Positions 42,354-53,252 are shown, numbered from the stretch's first letter. The stretch: 64,000 nt of DNA from Candidatus Poribacteria bacterium (GCA_958295815.1 OY282374.1:4926682-4990681), one strand, 5' to 3'. A program made the numbers and translations. Notes: generated from the letters alone by a model not told the origin.

Positions 42354-45300
42354 GTGCAGATAAATTTTTTGTCGAAAATTGTAGACCAGTTAACCCTAAA
42401 CACGCAAAACCTGTTGTTAAAAACTGGGCTAATTCTTATCATTGTCATCTGTTTAACGTCTGAAATTGCTGTAAGTCGTATCGCTGAAGAAGAGACAGAA
42501 CCGACATCGGAGTCACAAACTCCTCCCACCACAGATCCTACAAAATCCGACCAGAGTGCCTCCATATCTGATTCCGACGCATCCGAAACGTCGGTGGAAA
42601 ATCAACGCTACATTGAATTCGGGTTATCCACTCGTAATCCATTTGATAGCGGTAGCGAGTCAAAACATTTCATCTGGCAAGGTGAAGTCGAGCAACCCGT
42701 TGAAGTTCCAGACCAGGTGTCAGAGGAGGAAGATCCACTCATCCAACCTTACTTAGATAGCCTCCAAAGATGGCGGTATCCACCTTACTTAACGGATCTC
42801 AGCAAACTCTACAATTGGAAGCCGAGGCGAAGACGGGATGAAAAAGGTATTGCCCTTCCAATGGATTCTAACCTCAAGATAACAGGATTACAATCGGTAA
42901 CGATAGAGGCAAACAAGACACACTATTTTGGGGATGGCGACCTGAACCGATACGGCGGTTATGGCTACGGCGGGGGATATGGAGGCTACTCATCGGGGCT
43001 TGATTTGGGACTTACCTCGTCTTACGGTTACGAGGATTTCGGCTATAGCAGCGGCGGTTTTGGTGGAGGATACGGGGGCGGATACGGCGGCGGGGGATAT
43101 AGTAGCTACGGCGGCGGATATGGCGGTGGGTACGGAGGTGGATATGGCGGCGGATATGGTAGTGGGGGTGCACCGCGTGCAACAGGCTTTAATCTGCGAC
43201 AAATCCAGCAATTTGGTCTCCACGGTCGCGTCGGGGAGCGCACACATATCGCTGTAGATTATAGTGCCGGGGGCAGTAGTTTCGGTAGCGGAGGCGGCGG
43301 ATATGGCGGCGGGTACGGGGCCGGATACGGCGGTGGATACGGGATTGGTGGTGCCAAAGAGCAGAAGATTAAAATCTGGTACGAAGGTAAACCGGACGAG
43401 ATCATACAGACGCTCTCTTTCGGTGACATTACGCTCAGTTTACCGAATACGCGTTTTCTGAACATCAATCGGAATTTATTCGGGCTTGAAGGTGTTTTTG
43501 AATGGAAGAATACACGTCTTACAGCGTTCGGTTCTCGAAGCAAAGGGATACGCGAGGTCCGCACCTTCCGTGGGCAATCGCGTCGTGCGGGTGGGGGCTA
43601 TGGCTACGGTCCACGCGGGGTCCAGATTCAAGACGGAAACTATGTAAAGAACAGATTCTATCACATCCATAGAGATGAAGATGGGCTACTCCATGAGGCA
43701 TATCTGCCGATAAAATCCGGGAGCGAGGAAATCTACATTGATGACGGAGTTGTGGGAAACAACCAAGGTGGCCAACGGACGAGCCGAGGCTACTTCAATC
43801 CGCAGTTCGCCGGACAAGACTACAATATAGACTACGAGACCGGTGAAATAGAATTCCTCACGCAGATTTCCGCCAGTTATACCGTCGTTGTAGCGTACGA
43901 ATATCTCGGCGGTGGTGGTGGTAGCGTTGGTAAACCTAACGAGGTTTTCGTTGACGAAAACGCAGATGGCACACTTGATGAAGAAGGTGAAGAAGTTGGC
44001 TATGTTGTATTAAAAGAGAAAGGCTTTCGAGGAACCGAGGCAACACACGTCTATAGCCTCGGCAATCGCAATATTAGTCCGCGCGACTTCACGCTTACAA
44101 TTCTCCGACAGGGGCAAAGTGAGACGTTCCAAACAAATTCTGGTTCTGTCCCCTACATCACAATCTTCGGCTTGGACCAAAACGGCGATGGTATTGTCGA
44201 TGCCCAGTTCATAGACTACGATAGAGGCATACTTCGTTTCCCAACAACATATGGAAGCCACCCGTTTCAAATTACAGAGCAGAACCACCCATATTATACC
44301 TACCGCGATGCTCTCAACAACAGTGCGATCTATCTCGAAGGTGTCCGATCAGATGCTCAAATTTACACAATTGTAGCAGACTATGCGTATCAATCAGAAA
44401 CGTACAATGTAGGTTTATTCGTCATCCCGAACAGTGAAACCGTCCGCCTCAATGGTCGCGTTCTGACACGCGATACCGATTACATGATGCTTTATGAGGT
44501 CGGAACCATTCGTTTCTTTAAGCAACTTGATGAGTATGATGAGATCGTGGTGGAATTCGAAAAGACTCCTTTTGGTGGTTCAGCGCAACAAACTGTAGCC
44601 GGTGTTTGGTTAGAATATACACACAAGCCGAAAGCTAAATCAGAAAAAGAGCAGAGCCTTGAAGATAGATTCGATCGGTTAGGTGGTATGCAAACGATGG
44701 ACCCAAGTGGTCTCGGTACGGGGACAGACGCTTTCGGTGAAACTTTTTCAGGTAGAAGCGGTGGCTTAGGAAGGAGTGGCTTTGGACGTAGTAGTTTTGG
44801 ACGTAGTGGTTTCGGTGGCGGTGGTTATGGCGGTGGTGGTTATGGCGGTGGTTATAGTAGCTTCGGTGGACTTGGTGGCAGGTCCCGGAGTTCCTATAGT
44901 AGTTATGGCGGCGGGATGAACTATTTCAATCCTGTTTTTCAAAAAGGATTTATGCTATCAACGGGTTATATTCTGAATACCGGACAAAAACCGGCAGAGA
45001 TACCGGACGTAAACAGTGTTCCAAATCGCTTGCAAGCATTTAACATGAACACGAGTTTTGGCAGAGAATTCAATATTGCGGGTCTCTTCAATCTCCTACC
45101 TTTCATTAATATGCGGAACTTCCCACTTTCACTCGATTTTAGTGGAGAAGCAGCTTATTCACACAACAACCCCAATAGCATAGGCGTTGCACTCATTGAT
45201 AGTATGGAGGGTGCGAAGGAAGCGACAACGGTACCCACGCTAAAATACAACTGGAAGCCGAGTAGTTTACCTCACACCTCACAAAATCAGGTTACCTCCA

Positions 45301-48300
45301 GCGATTCTTCGGTTTACCGTGTTATACCGACCAATGAGAATAGAGCACTTTTTAAAGTCGTGCTAAAAGACAAAAACGAATCCGAAGCGGTCGGAAACTA
45401 TATGCGGAACCGAGATGTCCCTGCTTCTTCAATTCAACCACTCTCTCTCTCGACCGAAGAGCGTCTCATTATGGAACTCGGCTACGATTTAACAGACGTT
45501 GTTGCGGAATGGGGCGGCTTTTCAAACGGCATCTCCGCATCAGGCGTAGACTATTCGGAACGCGGTTTCATGGAAATCTGGTTGCGAGTCCAAGGGGACG
45601 ATAATGTGACACTACATTTGGACCTTGGTGCAGTGAATGAAGATGTCGACGCTGATAAGCGATTAGACAGCGAAGATCTCCCGGATACGTTAATAGACAC
45701 AAACGGGGACGGGAGTGTTGATGCCTTAGATTTGGATTTGGAGAATCTCTCGAATGCCGATCGCTATCGTGGAAATGGTGCGCTTGATACCGGTGAAGAT
45801 GTCGGCTGGAACTACGACGGACCGCTTGGAAACAATTTTATCGGTACAAACAACCAGATTTTGGACAGCGAAGACCTCAATGGAGATGGTGTGCTCGACG
45901 GTATAGACGCCTACTTTGAAATTTCGATTCCATTGAACGAAATTCCTAATGAGTGGATTAAAAGCAAAAACGCAAACGACTGGATGTTCCTGAGTATTCC
46001 ACTCTCTAAGTTTATACCGGCAGGTTCGCGCCTACCGAGTCTTGTGTTTGTTCAACATTTCCGATTCTGGTTAAGCAAAAACGCGCCCGGCAGTGTAAAA
46101 GGCACTCTGCAGTGGGCGTCTATCGAAATTGTTGGCAACAAATGGCAACAGGGAATTATAACCCGCTCAGGCGTTCAATCGAGTCAGCAGACCGAATCTA
46201 CAATTGGCGATCCTACTCTTAACCTCACGAATGAAACCCTGTCAACAAGCACAATTGTGGAGAACACACTCGAAAAGTTCATTGTTGGTACAAAAGATAA
46301 CTTTAGTTACGATGATTATCAAAGTGCCTACCTTGATATCGAAGACAATGAACTCTTCAAAAAACTGCACCCATTCACAGCAACATCGCTCGGTTTTCAA
46401 ACACAACAGCAACGTGAACAGACCCTTAGCCTTGAGTATTACCTCTTTCCAGGATCTTATGGTGTTACTTCCAAACAACTGAAAGGCTTAACACAAAGCG
46501 AAGGTCAAGATTTCAGCAAACATGACACACTTCGATTTTGGCTCTACGGTGATAGAAGCGACACAACTTTCGTTTTGCAACTTGCCCCGACTGTTCGCAC
46601 GGGTTATAGGAGTTCGTTTTATAGCTCAGATCCGTTTGTTAATCAGACAGAGGAAGAAGATATAAATGTATTCGAGAACCTAACAGACTATTATGAATAT
46701 ACAGTGCCGATTGATTTTGACGGCTGGAAGTTGATAGAAATTGATTTGCAGGACTTGCATCGAAATACGTATCCAGACCTCGATGAAACTGTTTCTACTG
46801 GCGAACCTGTAGTGGGGATTCAAACGGATCCGAACGTTGCGGGAGACACAACTCCAGCTGTCCCACAAACCGCGGATGATGTCCCCGATGGACACCCCGA
46901 TGGCTTCACGATTCGAGGTAGAAACAGTACGCGACTCTCTATTAAAAACATTGGCGGTATTCTATTGGGTATACGTAACAATACCGAACGCGAAATCAGC
47001 GGCGAAATTTGGGTGAACGAGATCCACCTTGGAGACCCGCTTGTCCGTGCTGGATGGGCGCGCCGCGGCAATATGTCAGTTTCACTTGGTAGGCTTGTTA
47101 AATTGCGTGGAGGTTATGCAAGTCAAGATAAAGACTTTGAGAGCAGTGCTGGCGAAACCGGCAGACAGCGTCTCTCCTCACGAGGCTATAGCACCACAAA
47201 TAATGACTTCAATATCGACGCAGATGTGACCCTTTTCCCGTGGTTACCGATCCGATACTCTATTCGACAGCAAGAGACCGAAACAGAGTCTCAGCGAGGG
47301 GGTTATAGTAGCTTCCAGAGCGGGAAAAGCGAAATTCGGAGTCGAGATATTTCGGTTCAACTCAACCGAAACCCGCTTCCGAACTTGGGTTTCGCGTATA
47401 ATTACCAAGACTTTTGGAACGAACGCCAAGGGACGCAAATTAGCTATCTTTATACCGGAAGTTTCCGTTACGCTCTCGGTTCAAAACTCGGACTGAACGC
47501 GCAATATCGTCACGAAGATGTCCTTGCCAAACCGGAAACTGCAACGGATACGTCTTCAACTTCGGGTTCTTCCTATAGTTACGGTTACCGCAGAAATCAG
47601 GACGAAAAAACAGACAGCGGTACAATAACGCTAAATATTAGCCCTACCAACATTTTTAGCCTTAGCCCGACTTACGATATCAGTCGAACCCTTGAAAGGC
47701 GAGAGGATCGGAGTAACATATCTACCCTTGCAAACACTACGGCAACAGAGCAGGAAACGCCGGAAGAAGAAGAGAAACCCGATTTTTCAATTGCTCAGCG
47801 GGAACACCGGTTGTCACTCACGCCGCGCCTTAACCGAGACCTCCTGGGGATGCGACCTACTGTCACAAGTCGAATGAGTTTTCGTGAGAATTGGTTCAGC
47901 GAACAGAAAAACGCCTCACTCAACGGGAACGTTAGCGTCGGTATGAACTTACGGGTCGAAAAATGGTTCTCATGGCTCCTCGGAAAGAAAACACCAGAAA
48001 CCGAAAGTGCTCCAAATGGACCACAAGATGGAAAATCACCACCTTTAGAAAATCTACCCACGGAACCTTCACCGGATGACGAAGTTTTAGAAAACATACC
48101 GACAGAGTCAGTATTAGGGGACGAAGGGACAGAGATACTTGAACAGTTACGAGAAGATGGTATCGAGGAAACACAAATCCAAGAATTAGAAGAGAACCGC
48201 GGAGATTGGATCGAACGCGATAAGGGCGCGATGCCTTCTGCAGGTACTACCCCGAGTCCGGTATCTCAGGTACAGGATGGAATTTTGAACCGACTTCTGA

Positions 48301-49109
48301 AAAGTTTCACTGTCAGCACAAACGCCAACTTTACTGCCACTGAATCGTATCGACAACTTGCTTCAGGGCAGTCACTTATAGAAATTTATTCGCTCGCCGA
48401 GGATGCAAAAGAACGGACGAACTCCCGACGTAGCAACCGATATACCGTTAGGAGCTCAGTAGATCCGTGGAAATGGGCATCCTTTGGTACAAACGTCAGT
48501 ACGTCTGACAGCTTCCGTAAGAGTTCGGGAACCATCTATACATCACATGCAGAATCATACGAAGGGGACGTAAAACTGAGTGCGAGAGAGAACTCCAGTT
48601 TTCAGCTTCGCTACAGCTTTACGAAGCGAGATACTACAACGCAGGATGCAACGCTCAGTGATAGCACTGCACACACCCCGTCACTCAGTTGGATACAGAC
48701 ATGGGGTAAAGAGACCCGGACAGCATTGGGTGTACGCACGACGTTTCAAGATCAGCAGCGCAGTGGTATCCAAGGCAATGCTTTCATTGTCACCCCGAAT
48801 CTGAGTATTGACTATCGCTACAGTACAGAAAACGGGATACGCATCCCCTTTTACGGTAGACTCGCACTCAAACACGATTTGGAGTTAACCAATACGCTTT
48901 CTTGGGCTATTCGGAGAGAGCTATACGGTGCAAATCGTGAAGAACGTTCGGAACGTTATGAGACGACTTTACGCGTCGGATATAAAATCAGTACGCATAT
49001 CACAGCAAATTTCCATCTTGGTCTCAGTTACAACCACGACAGGGTTGAAGAGGGTAGAGATTTCCTTTCCATTGCCAGTGCGTTGACTGTCCGCGGCGAA
49101 ATTCAATGA
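42354..49109 (+). CDS. sprA: Giant SprA-like outer-membrane protein (probable type IX secretion translocon) with Gly-Tyr repeats
   Basis: 2251 aa, GTG start. A signal segment (LLLKTGLILIIVICLTSEIA) follows a short lead. The body matches the SprA pattern in order: GLHGRVGERTHIAVDYS, PDEIIQTLSFGDITLSLPNTRF, LFGLEGVFEWKNTRLTAFGSRSKG, YNIDYETGEIEFLT, repeated NGDG segments around 1100-1190, FVQHFRFWL, and a long beta-rich C-terminal half typical of a very large barrel. SprA forms the type IX secretion pore in Bacteroidetes, where it is about 2400 aa. Three Gly-Tyr-rich tracts (about 199-272, 303-332 and 798-855) built of GGGYGGGY units are unusual. An acidic linker lies near 1880-1960. It fits with the type IX-style tails at 15083 and 17940. 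Confidence 0.72.
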   Translation: MQINFLSKIVDQLTLNTQNLLLKTGLILIIVICLTSEIAVSRIAEEETEPTSESQTPPTTDPTKSDQSASISDSDASETSVENQRYIEFGLSTRNPFDSGSESKHFIWQGEVEQPVEVPDQVSEEEDPLIQPYLDSLQRWRYPPYLTDLSKLYNWKPRRRRDEKGIALPMDSNLKITGLQSVTIEANKTHYFGDGDLNRYGGYGYGGGYGGYSSGLDLGLTSSYGYEDFGYSSGGFGGGYGGGYGGGGYSSYGGGYGGGYGGGYGGGYGSGGAPRATGFNLRQIQQFGLHGRVGERTHIAVDYSAGGSSFGSGGGGYGGGYGAGYGGGYGIGGAKEQKIKIWYEGKPDEIIQTLSFGDITLSLPNTRFLNINRNLFGLEGVFEWKNTRLTAFGSRSKGIREVRTFRGQSRRAGGGYGYGPRGVQIQDGNYVKNRFYHIHRDEDGLLHEAYLPIKSGSEEIYIDDGVVGNNQGGQRTSRGYFNPQFAGQDYNIDYETGEIEFLTQISASYTVVVAYEYLGGGGGSVGKPNEVFVDENADGTLDEEGEEVGYVVLKEKGFRGTEATHVYSLGNRNISPRDFTLTILRQGQSETFQTNSGSVPYITIFGLDQNGDGIVDAQFIDYDRGILRFPTTYGSHPFQITEQNHPYYTYRDALNNSAIYLEGVRSDAQIYTIVADYAYQSETYNVGLFVIPNSETVRLNGRVLTRDTDYMMLYEVGTIRFFKQLDEYDEIVVEFEKTPFGGSAQQTVAGVWLEYTHKPKAKSEKEQSLEDRFDRLGGMQTMDPSGLGTGTDAFGETFSGRSGGLGRSGFGRSSFGRSGFGGGGYGGGGYGGGYSSFGGLGGRSRSSYSSYGGGMNYFNPVFQKGFMLSTGYILNTGQKPAEIPDVNSVPNRLQAFNMNTSFGREFNIAGLFNLLPFINMRNFPLSLDFSGEAAYSHNNPNSIGVALIDSMEGAKEATTVPTLKYNWKPSSLPHTSQNQVTSSDSSVYRVIPTNENRALFKVVLKDKNESEAVGNYMRNRDVPASSIQPLSLSTEERLIMELGYDLTDVVAEWGGFSNGISASGVDYSERGFMEIWLRVQGDDNVTLHLDLGAVNEDVDADKRLDSEDLPDTLIDTNGDGSVDALDLDLENLSNADRYRGNGALDTGEDVGWNYDGPLGNNFIGTNNQILDSEDLNGDGVLDGIDAYFEISIPLNEIPNEWIKSKNANDWMFLSIPLSKFIPAGSRLPSLVFVQHFRFWLSKNAPGSVKGTLQWASIEIVGNKWQQGIITRSGVQSSQQTESTIGDPTLNLTNETLSTSTIVENTLEKFIVGTKDNFSYDDYQSAYLDIEDNELFKKLHPFTATSLGFQTQQQREQTLSLEYYLFPGSYGVTSKQLKGLTQSEGQDFSKHDTLRFWLYGDRSDTTFVLQLAPTVRTGYRSSFYSSDPFVNQTEEEDINVFENLTDYYEYTVPIDFDGWKLIEIDLQDLHRNTYPDLDETVSTGEPVVGIQTDPNVAGDTTPAVPQTADDVPDGHPDGFTIRGRNSTRLSIKNIGGILLGIRNNTEREISGEIWVNEIHLGDPLVRAGWARRGNMSVSLGRLVKLRGGYASQDKDFESSAGETGRQRLSSRGYSTTNNDFNIDADVTLFPWLPIRYSIRQQETETESQRGGYSSFQSGKSEIRSRDISVQLNRNPLPNLGFAYNYQDFWNERQGTQISYLYTGSFRYALGSKLGLNAQYRHEDVLAKPETATDTSSTSGSSYSYGYRRNQDEKTDSGTITLNISPTNIFSLSPTYDISRTLERREDRSNISTLANTTATEQETPEEEEKPDFSIAQREHRLSLTPRLNRDLLGMRPTVTSRMSFRENWFSEQKNASLNGNVSVGMNLRVEKWFSWLLGKKTPETESAPNGPQDGKSPPLENLPTEPSPDDEVLENIPTESVLGDEGTEILEQLREDGIEETQIQELEENRGDWIERDKGAMPSAGTTPSPVSQVQDGILNRLLKSFTVSTNANFTATESYRQLASGQSLIEIYSLAEDAKERTNSRRSNRYTVRSSVDPWKWASFGTNVSTSDSFRKSSGTIYTSHAESYEGDVKLSARENSSFQLRYSFTKRDTTTQDATLSDSTAHTPSLSWIQTWGKETRTALGVRTTFQDQQRSGIQGNAFIVTPNLSIDYRYSTENGIRIPFYGRLALKHDLELTNTLSWAIRRELYGANREERSERYETTLRVGYKISTHITANFHLGLSYNHDRVEEGRDFLSIASALTVRGEIQ

Positions 49110-49129
49110 TTTCGGAGCGTAGAAAAAAA

Positions 49130-49158
49130 TTGAAAAGAAAGAAGATCTATGATACATT
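49130..49158 (+). promoter_or_regulatory. Sigma70-type promoter for the GH2 gene
   Basis: TTGAAA, a 17-bp spacer, TACATT, about 100 nt before ATG 49256 and just after the SprA-like stop. Confidence 0.5.
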
Positions 49159-49255
49159 GTTTGTCAGTCTTCAGTGATGGATTTTGCTACACATCAGAAT
49201 TCTCTTTAATGGAACACTGAAAACCAAAATCAAAAAACCAGAAAAAAGGAAGAAC

Positions 49256-51988
49256 ATGACAGGCAATAATACAGACATTCCGCGTCCAGAATACCCGCGT
49301 CCCGATTTCCAACGCGGCACATCAGAAGGTATTGACTGGATCTGCCTCAACGGCACATGGGAATTCGCTTTTGATCCGGGCGATATCGGCGAAGAAAACC
49401 GATGGTTTTCGCCTGAATCAACCACTGATTCAGCATGGACGTTACAAATACAGGTCCCCTACCCTTGGGAAAGCCTCGCAGCATGGGGGGAAGAAGAACA
49501 AGCGGATAACGTAAACTACCTGAGCAAAAATGGTTATCTGACTCCTGAAGAGGTCACCTGTGGTGGTCTCGAACGTGGCGGCAATTACCGAGAAGCACCC
49601 CGACACACCATTGGCTGGTACCGCAAAACGGTATCTGTTCCAGAAACATGGCGCGAGAAACGGACGATTTTGACATTCGGCGCGATTGATTGGCACGCAA
49701 AAGTTTGGGTGAACGGTGAATGCCTCGGCGAACACGAAAATGGATATCTCCCGTTTGAACTTGACATCACAGATGCCCTTACAGCCCGGGAACCTGCACA
49801 CATCGTTGTCCGTGCGTATGATGCCCAAGACCACAGCGAGCAACTCGCGGGAAAACAGATAGGTTGGTATGAACGCGCCAGCGGTATTTGGCAGACTGTT
49901 TACCTTGAACCCAGAAATGCGACGCACACCAAGTCGTGTTATATCACCCCTGATATCGACAACAGCACCGCCACCCTTGACATCACAATCGACGGAGAAG
50001 TAGCGGCGGGAACTACGCTTAATTGGCAGTGTGTTTCTCCTGTAGAAGCAACGGGTTCTGAACTCAGTGGTAGTATGGCAGTCGCGGAAAACACTTTTAA
50101 AGTCCGTATTGACATCCCCGAAGAACATCTCCATCTCTGGGACGTGGATACGCCGTATCTCTATAATGTTACACTGACCGTGACCTCCGGAGAATCTGTT
50201 ATCGACAGGGTTTTCACCTATTTCGGGATGCGGAAGGTTTCCATAGCGAAAGCCCCCGGTGCGGACTATCAGTATATCTACCTTAATAACCGCCCCGTTT
50301 ACCTACTCGGTGCGCTCAATCAGTCTTTCACTCCGGAAGGCGTGTACACGTTCCTCACAGACGAAGCGATTCGGACGGATATCGAACGCGCAAAGGAATT
50401 CGGGTTCAACTTCCTACGGCTGCACATCAAAGTGGATGAACCTCGTCTCTACTATTGGGCAGATAAACTGGGTATGCTCTTTATGTGCGACATTCCTAAT
50501 TTCGGCAATTATACGGAGAAAGCACAGGCAAGATTTGAGGAGACCCTTCGAGGTACAATAGCGCGTGATTATAACCATCCTTCGATCATCTCATGGTGTA
50601 ATTTCAACGAAACTTGGGGACTCGGTGGCAGAGAATATAAGGATATGACCGAACGACAAGAGTGGGTGCGTGAGATGTACCACCTTGCTAAATCGTTAGA
50701 TGAGACACGCCTTATAGAGGATAACTCGCCATGTCTGTACGACCATGTGGAAACTGACATTAATTCGTGGCACTTCTACATTAATGATTATGAACAGGCA
50801 AAGGAACATATTGCGAACGTTGTAGAAGAGACGTATCCGGGTTCAGCGTTTAACTACGTTGGTGGTAACGTACAAACCGATGTGCCGCTGATTAATAGCG
50901 AATACGGAGGTATCTCAGCAGGTGCGGGGGATAAGGATGTCTCTTGGTGTTTCAAATACCTAACGAACGAGCTTCGCATTCATCCGAAAATCTGTGGTTA
51001 TATCTACACGGAGTTGCAGGACATCGAATGGGAACACAACGGTTTTATGAACTACGATCGGTCGATAAAGGAGTTCGGATACGACTATCTGGACATCAAC
51101 ACCCTTGACTTTATCGCCATCGATTATCCACCTGGCACAACGGTTGCCCCCGGTGACCGAATAAAAGCCGACATCTACGCGAGTCATTTTTCACATAAAA
51201 CCATTACAGGGACAACCCTCCACTGGCAACTGGATACGATGTCAGCAACAGGACACATTACACGTGGCTGTGTCTCAGGAAGCGTTGAAATCCCATTTCC
51301 ACAGTATCAGGTGCAGCAGGTACATGAACTCGAACTTGTTGTGCCGAATATTCATCCCGCAGTCGGTACACTGCACACCTGGATAACAGATAGCACAGGT
51401 GTTGTCGTCGCCCGCAATTTCATCAACTTCGAGCACTTCGTAGAAGAAGTCGCAGCAGTCGAATCAAACGGTGCAAAGTCGGTTATTCTTAACTATGCTC
51501 CTGGAAATACATCCGAATCCACCTGGGGCGAACCGACAACAAGTGAGCAGCTTTTTTCTGCAGTCGGAAGCGGTTGTGTTGAATACGAGATTCCGTTGCC
51601 AGAAGGGCTTAGCACAGTAGACATTGCAGAGATGGAACTCATTTTTGAAGCGTCCAGTTCGTACGGTGGTGCGCGTCAAACGGAGCCGGAGAAGTATCCA
51701 TCCGATGTGACAATCGCAGTCAACGGTGTCGAAATTGACACTATTCGCATTCCCGATTGCCCTGCGGATATACGCGGTGCCCTCTCTTATATCCATGGAG
51801 AACCCGGTATTTACGGATATCTCCACAACATCAAAGTCGATCCCTCACTCTTGATTGGTCAGGCAGATACACTAACAGTCTCTTATGAAGTGAAAGCAAA
51901 TGCTGACGCGAAAGGTGGGTTTGCACTTTACGGTGCGCGCATGGGCAGATATCCGACTGGACCACACGTGCTTATTCACCGCAAATGA
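49256..51988 (+). CDS. Glycoside hydrolase family 2 enzyme (beta-galactosidase/glucuronidase type)
   Basis: 910 aa. The sugar-binding N-terminal domain (LNGTWEFAFDPGD, IGWYRKTVSVPETWREKRTILTFGAIDWHAKVWVNGECLGEHENGY pattern) is followed by the immunoglobulin-like domain and a TIM barrel. The acid/base Glu is E452 in WCNFNETW, and the nucleophile is E549 in NSEYGG. A C-terminal beta-rich extension of about 250 residues follows. No signal peptide is seen, so it probably acts in the cytoplasm. ATG 49256 has AGGAAG 5 nt upstream; the longer frame from 49184 is rejected. The exact sugar is not predictable. The next gene is a 2-hydroxyacid dehydrogenase on the same strand. Confidence 0.9.
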   Translation: MTGNNTDIPRPEYPRPDFQRGTSEGIDWICLNGTWEFAFDPGDIGEENRWFSPESTTDSAWTLQIQVPYPWESLAAWGEEEQADNVNYLSKNGYLTPEEVTCGGLERGGNYREAPRHTIGWYRKTVSVPETWREKRTILTFGAIDWHAKVWVNGECLGEHENGYLPFELDITDALTAREPAHIVVRAYDAQDHSEQLAGKQIGWYERASGIWQTVYLEPRNATHTKSCYITPDIDNSTATLDITIDGEVAAGTTLNWQCVSPVEATGSELSGSMAVAENTFKVRIDIPEEHLHLWDVDTPYLYNVTLTVTSGESVIDRVFTYFGMRKVSIAKAPGADYQYIYLNNRPVYLLGALNQSFTPEGVYTFLTDEAIRTDIERAKEFGFNFLRLHIKVDEPRLYYWADKLGMLFMCDIPNFGNYTEKAQARFEETLRGTIARDYNHPSIISWCNFNETWGLGGREYKDMTERQEWVREMYHLAKSLDETRLIEDNSPCLYDHVETDINSWHFYINDYEQAKEHIANVVEETYPGSAFNYVGGNVQTDVPLINSEYGGISAGAGDKDVSWCFKYLTNELRIHPKICGYIYTELQDIEWEHNGFMNYDRSIKEFGYDYLDINTLDFIAIDYPPGTTVAPGDRIKADIYASHFSHKTITGTTLHWQLDTMSATGHITRGCVSGSVEIPFPQYQVQQVHELELVVPNIHPAVGTLHTWITDSTGVVVARNFINFEHFVEEVAAVESNGAKSVILNYAPGNTSESTWGEPTTSEQLFSAVGSGCVEYEIPLPEGLSTVDIAEMELIFEASSSYGGARQTEPEKYPSDVTIAVNGVEIDTIRIPDCPADIRGALSYIHGEPGIYGYLHNIKVDPSLLIGQADTLTVSYEVKANADAKGGFALYGARMGRYPTGPHVLIHRK

Positions 51989-52093
51989 GTAGAACCCAAC
52001 AAACTTTAAACCCATATTAATTTCGGTGAAAATTGGTTTTTCGACAACGAAAGAAACCGATCAGAAACCCATAACTAAAAGAAGGAAAAATTT

Positions 52094-53173
52094 ATGGCAA
52101 GTCCCGAATTTGTATTCACACGTTATTCCAACTTAGAGATTTCTTGGCCCTACGTACACGAACAGATGGTAAGCCGGTTAGAAGAACTCGGCGTAACGCT
52201 TGTTCTCAACACGAACAGCCGAGATCCGATTCACGAACAGATCGACTTAAGCGAAACCATCGGACTATCCCACTTCGGTGGTAACCTGACCGAAGCATGC
52301 ATCGCTGCAGCCCCAAAACTCAAAGTGCTCGGAGCAATGACGGACAACTCTGGACATGGTATTCCATACGAGGCACTTCAGGCACGCGGTATCCCTGTTA
52401 TTGAATCGACGCGGGCGTGGTCGCAGTCAGTGGCTGAGTGTGCCTTTGGTCTCGCGTTGTCCTCGCTGCGTCGAACGGCACAGTGGCATAAAAAGATGGC
52501 AAATGGTGAAGTGCTGTGGGATTGGGAAAACCCAATATGGGGAAGTGAAAAACTCCCTGTCGCCCACCAATTCTGTGATGATCCAGATTTTGTCAACGGT
52601 GACCTCGGCACCAAAAACATTGGTGTTATCGGTCTCGGGCAGATTGGTGGGAAAATAGCGAAATGGTGTAGAGTTTTCGGGGCAACCGTGAGGGGTTTTG
52701 ATCCGTACGTACCGGAGGAACTCCTTCGTGAATGGGATGTGCAGGGTACTGACATGGATACGCTTGCTGATACCTCTGATATTGTGTTCGTGGCAGTCCC
52801 GCCGACCCCTTCAGCGAAACATCTGTTGAATCGCGAACGTATCTACCACCTACGGAAGGGAAGCTTAGTTGTCGTGATTACGCGCGCCTTCGCCGTTGAT
52901 ATGGAAGCACTGCGGGAACGGATTGTGAAGGATGAACTCGCGGGTGCATTCGACGTTTACGATATCGAACCCGTTCCTGTTGATGATGAACTGCGTAACC
53001 GAGACAATGTTGTCCACACACCGCACATCGCCGGTAGAACGGAAGATTCCAATCTACGCGTGGCAGATATGACTGTGGACGATTTTGTTCGGGTGTTGAA
53101 GGGTGAAACACCCATCGGCGCGCTGACACCGAAGGCAGTTGAGGTCCGAACCTCACCGAATCCGATTCAATAA
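52094..53173 (+). CDS. D-isomer-specific 2-hydroxyacid dehydrogenase
   Basis: 359 aa. The NAD domain shows IGVIGLGQIGGKIAKW. The catalytic triad is in the usual places: Arg in VVITRAFAVD, Glu in DVYDIEPVP, His in HTPHIAGR. The N-terminal substrate domain includes LKVLGAMTDNSGHGIPYEAL and RAWSQSVAECAFGLAL. The family reduces 2-keto acids or oxidises D-2-hydroxyacids; the substrate is unknown. An insert (WDWENPIWGSEKLPVAHQ) before the NAD domain is longer than in many members. AAGGAAAAATTT precedes ATG 52094. A strong hairpin follows the stop. Confidence 0.9.
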   Translation: MASPEFVFTRYSNLEISWPYVHEQMVSRLEELGVTLVLNTNSRDPIHEQIDLSETIGLSHFGGNLTEACIAAAPKLKVLGAMTDNSGHGIPYEALQARGIPVIESTRAWSQSVAECAFGLALSSLRRTAQWHKKMANGEVLWDWENPIWGSEKLPVAHQFCDDPDFVNGDLGTKNIGVIGLGQIGGKIAKWCRVFGATVRGFDPYVPEELLREWDVQGTDMDTLADTSDIVFVAVPPTPSAKHLLNRERIYHLRKGSLVVVITRAFAVDMEALRERIVKDELAGAFDVYDIEPVPVDDELRNRDNVVHTPHIAGRTEDSNLRVADMTVDDFVRVLKGETPIGALTPKAVEVRTSPNPIQ

Positions 53174-53203
53174 CAGATGGCTGTCCAAGCCATCAGCCAC
53201 CAG

Positions 53204-53252
53204 CAGTCGGTTAAAGGTGATTTTGATACGTCAAAAACTCTTTAACCGACTG
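53204..53252 (+). terminator. Long stem-loop after the 2-hydroxyacid dehydrogenase gene
   Basis: The outer stem is 13 bp and perfect (CAGTCGGTTAAAG / CTTTAACCGACTG), and the inner stem is TTTTGA-TACG-TCAAAA with a stable tetraloop type. TTTC follows. It could terminate the upstream gene. The composition also resembles the nested repeats at 28300-28376. Confidence 0.5.

Noticed and set aside
42990..43564. Antisense Ala/Ser- and Pro/Tyr-rich frames opposite the SprA-like gene
   Set aside because: Low-complexity GGN-TAN repeats create open frames in all phases; the sense frame is 2251 codons long with family motifs.
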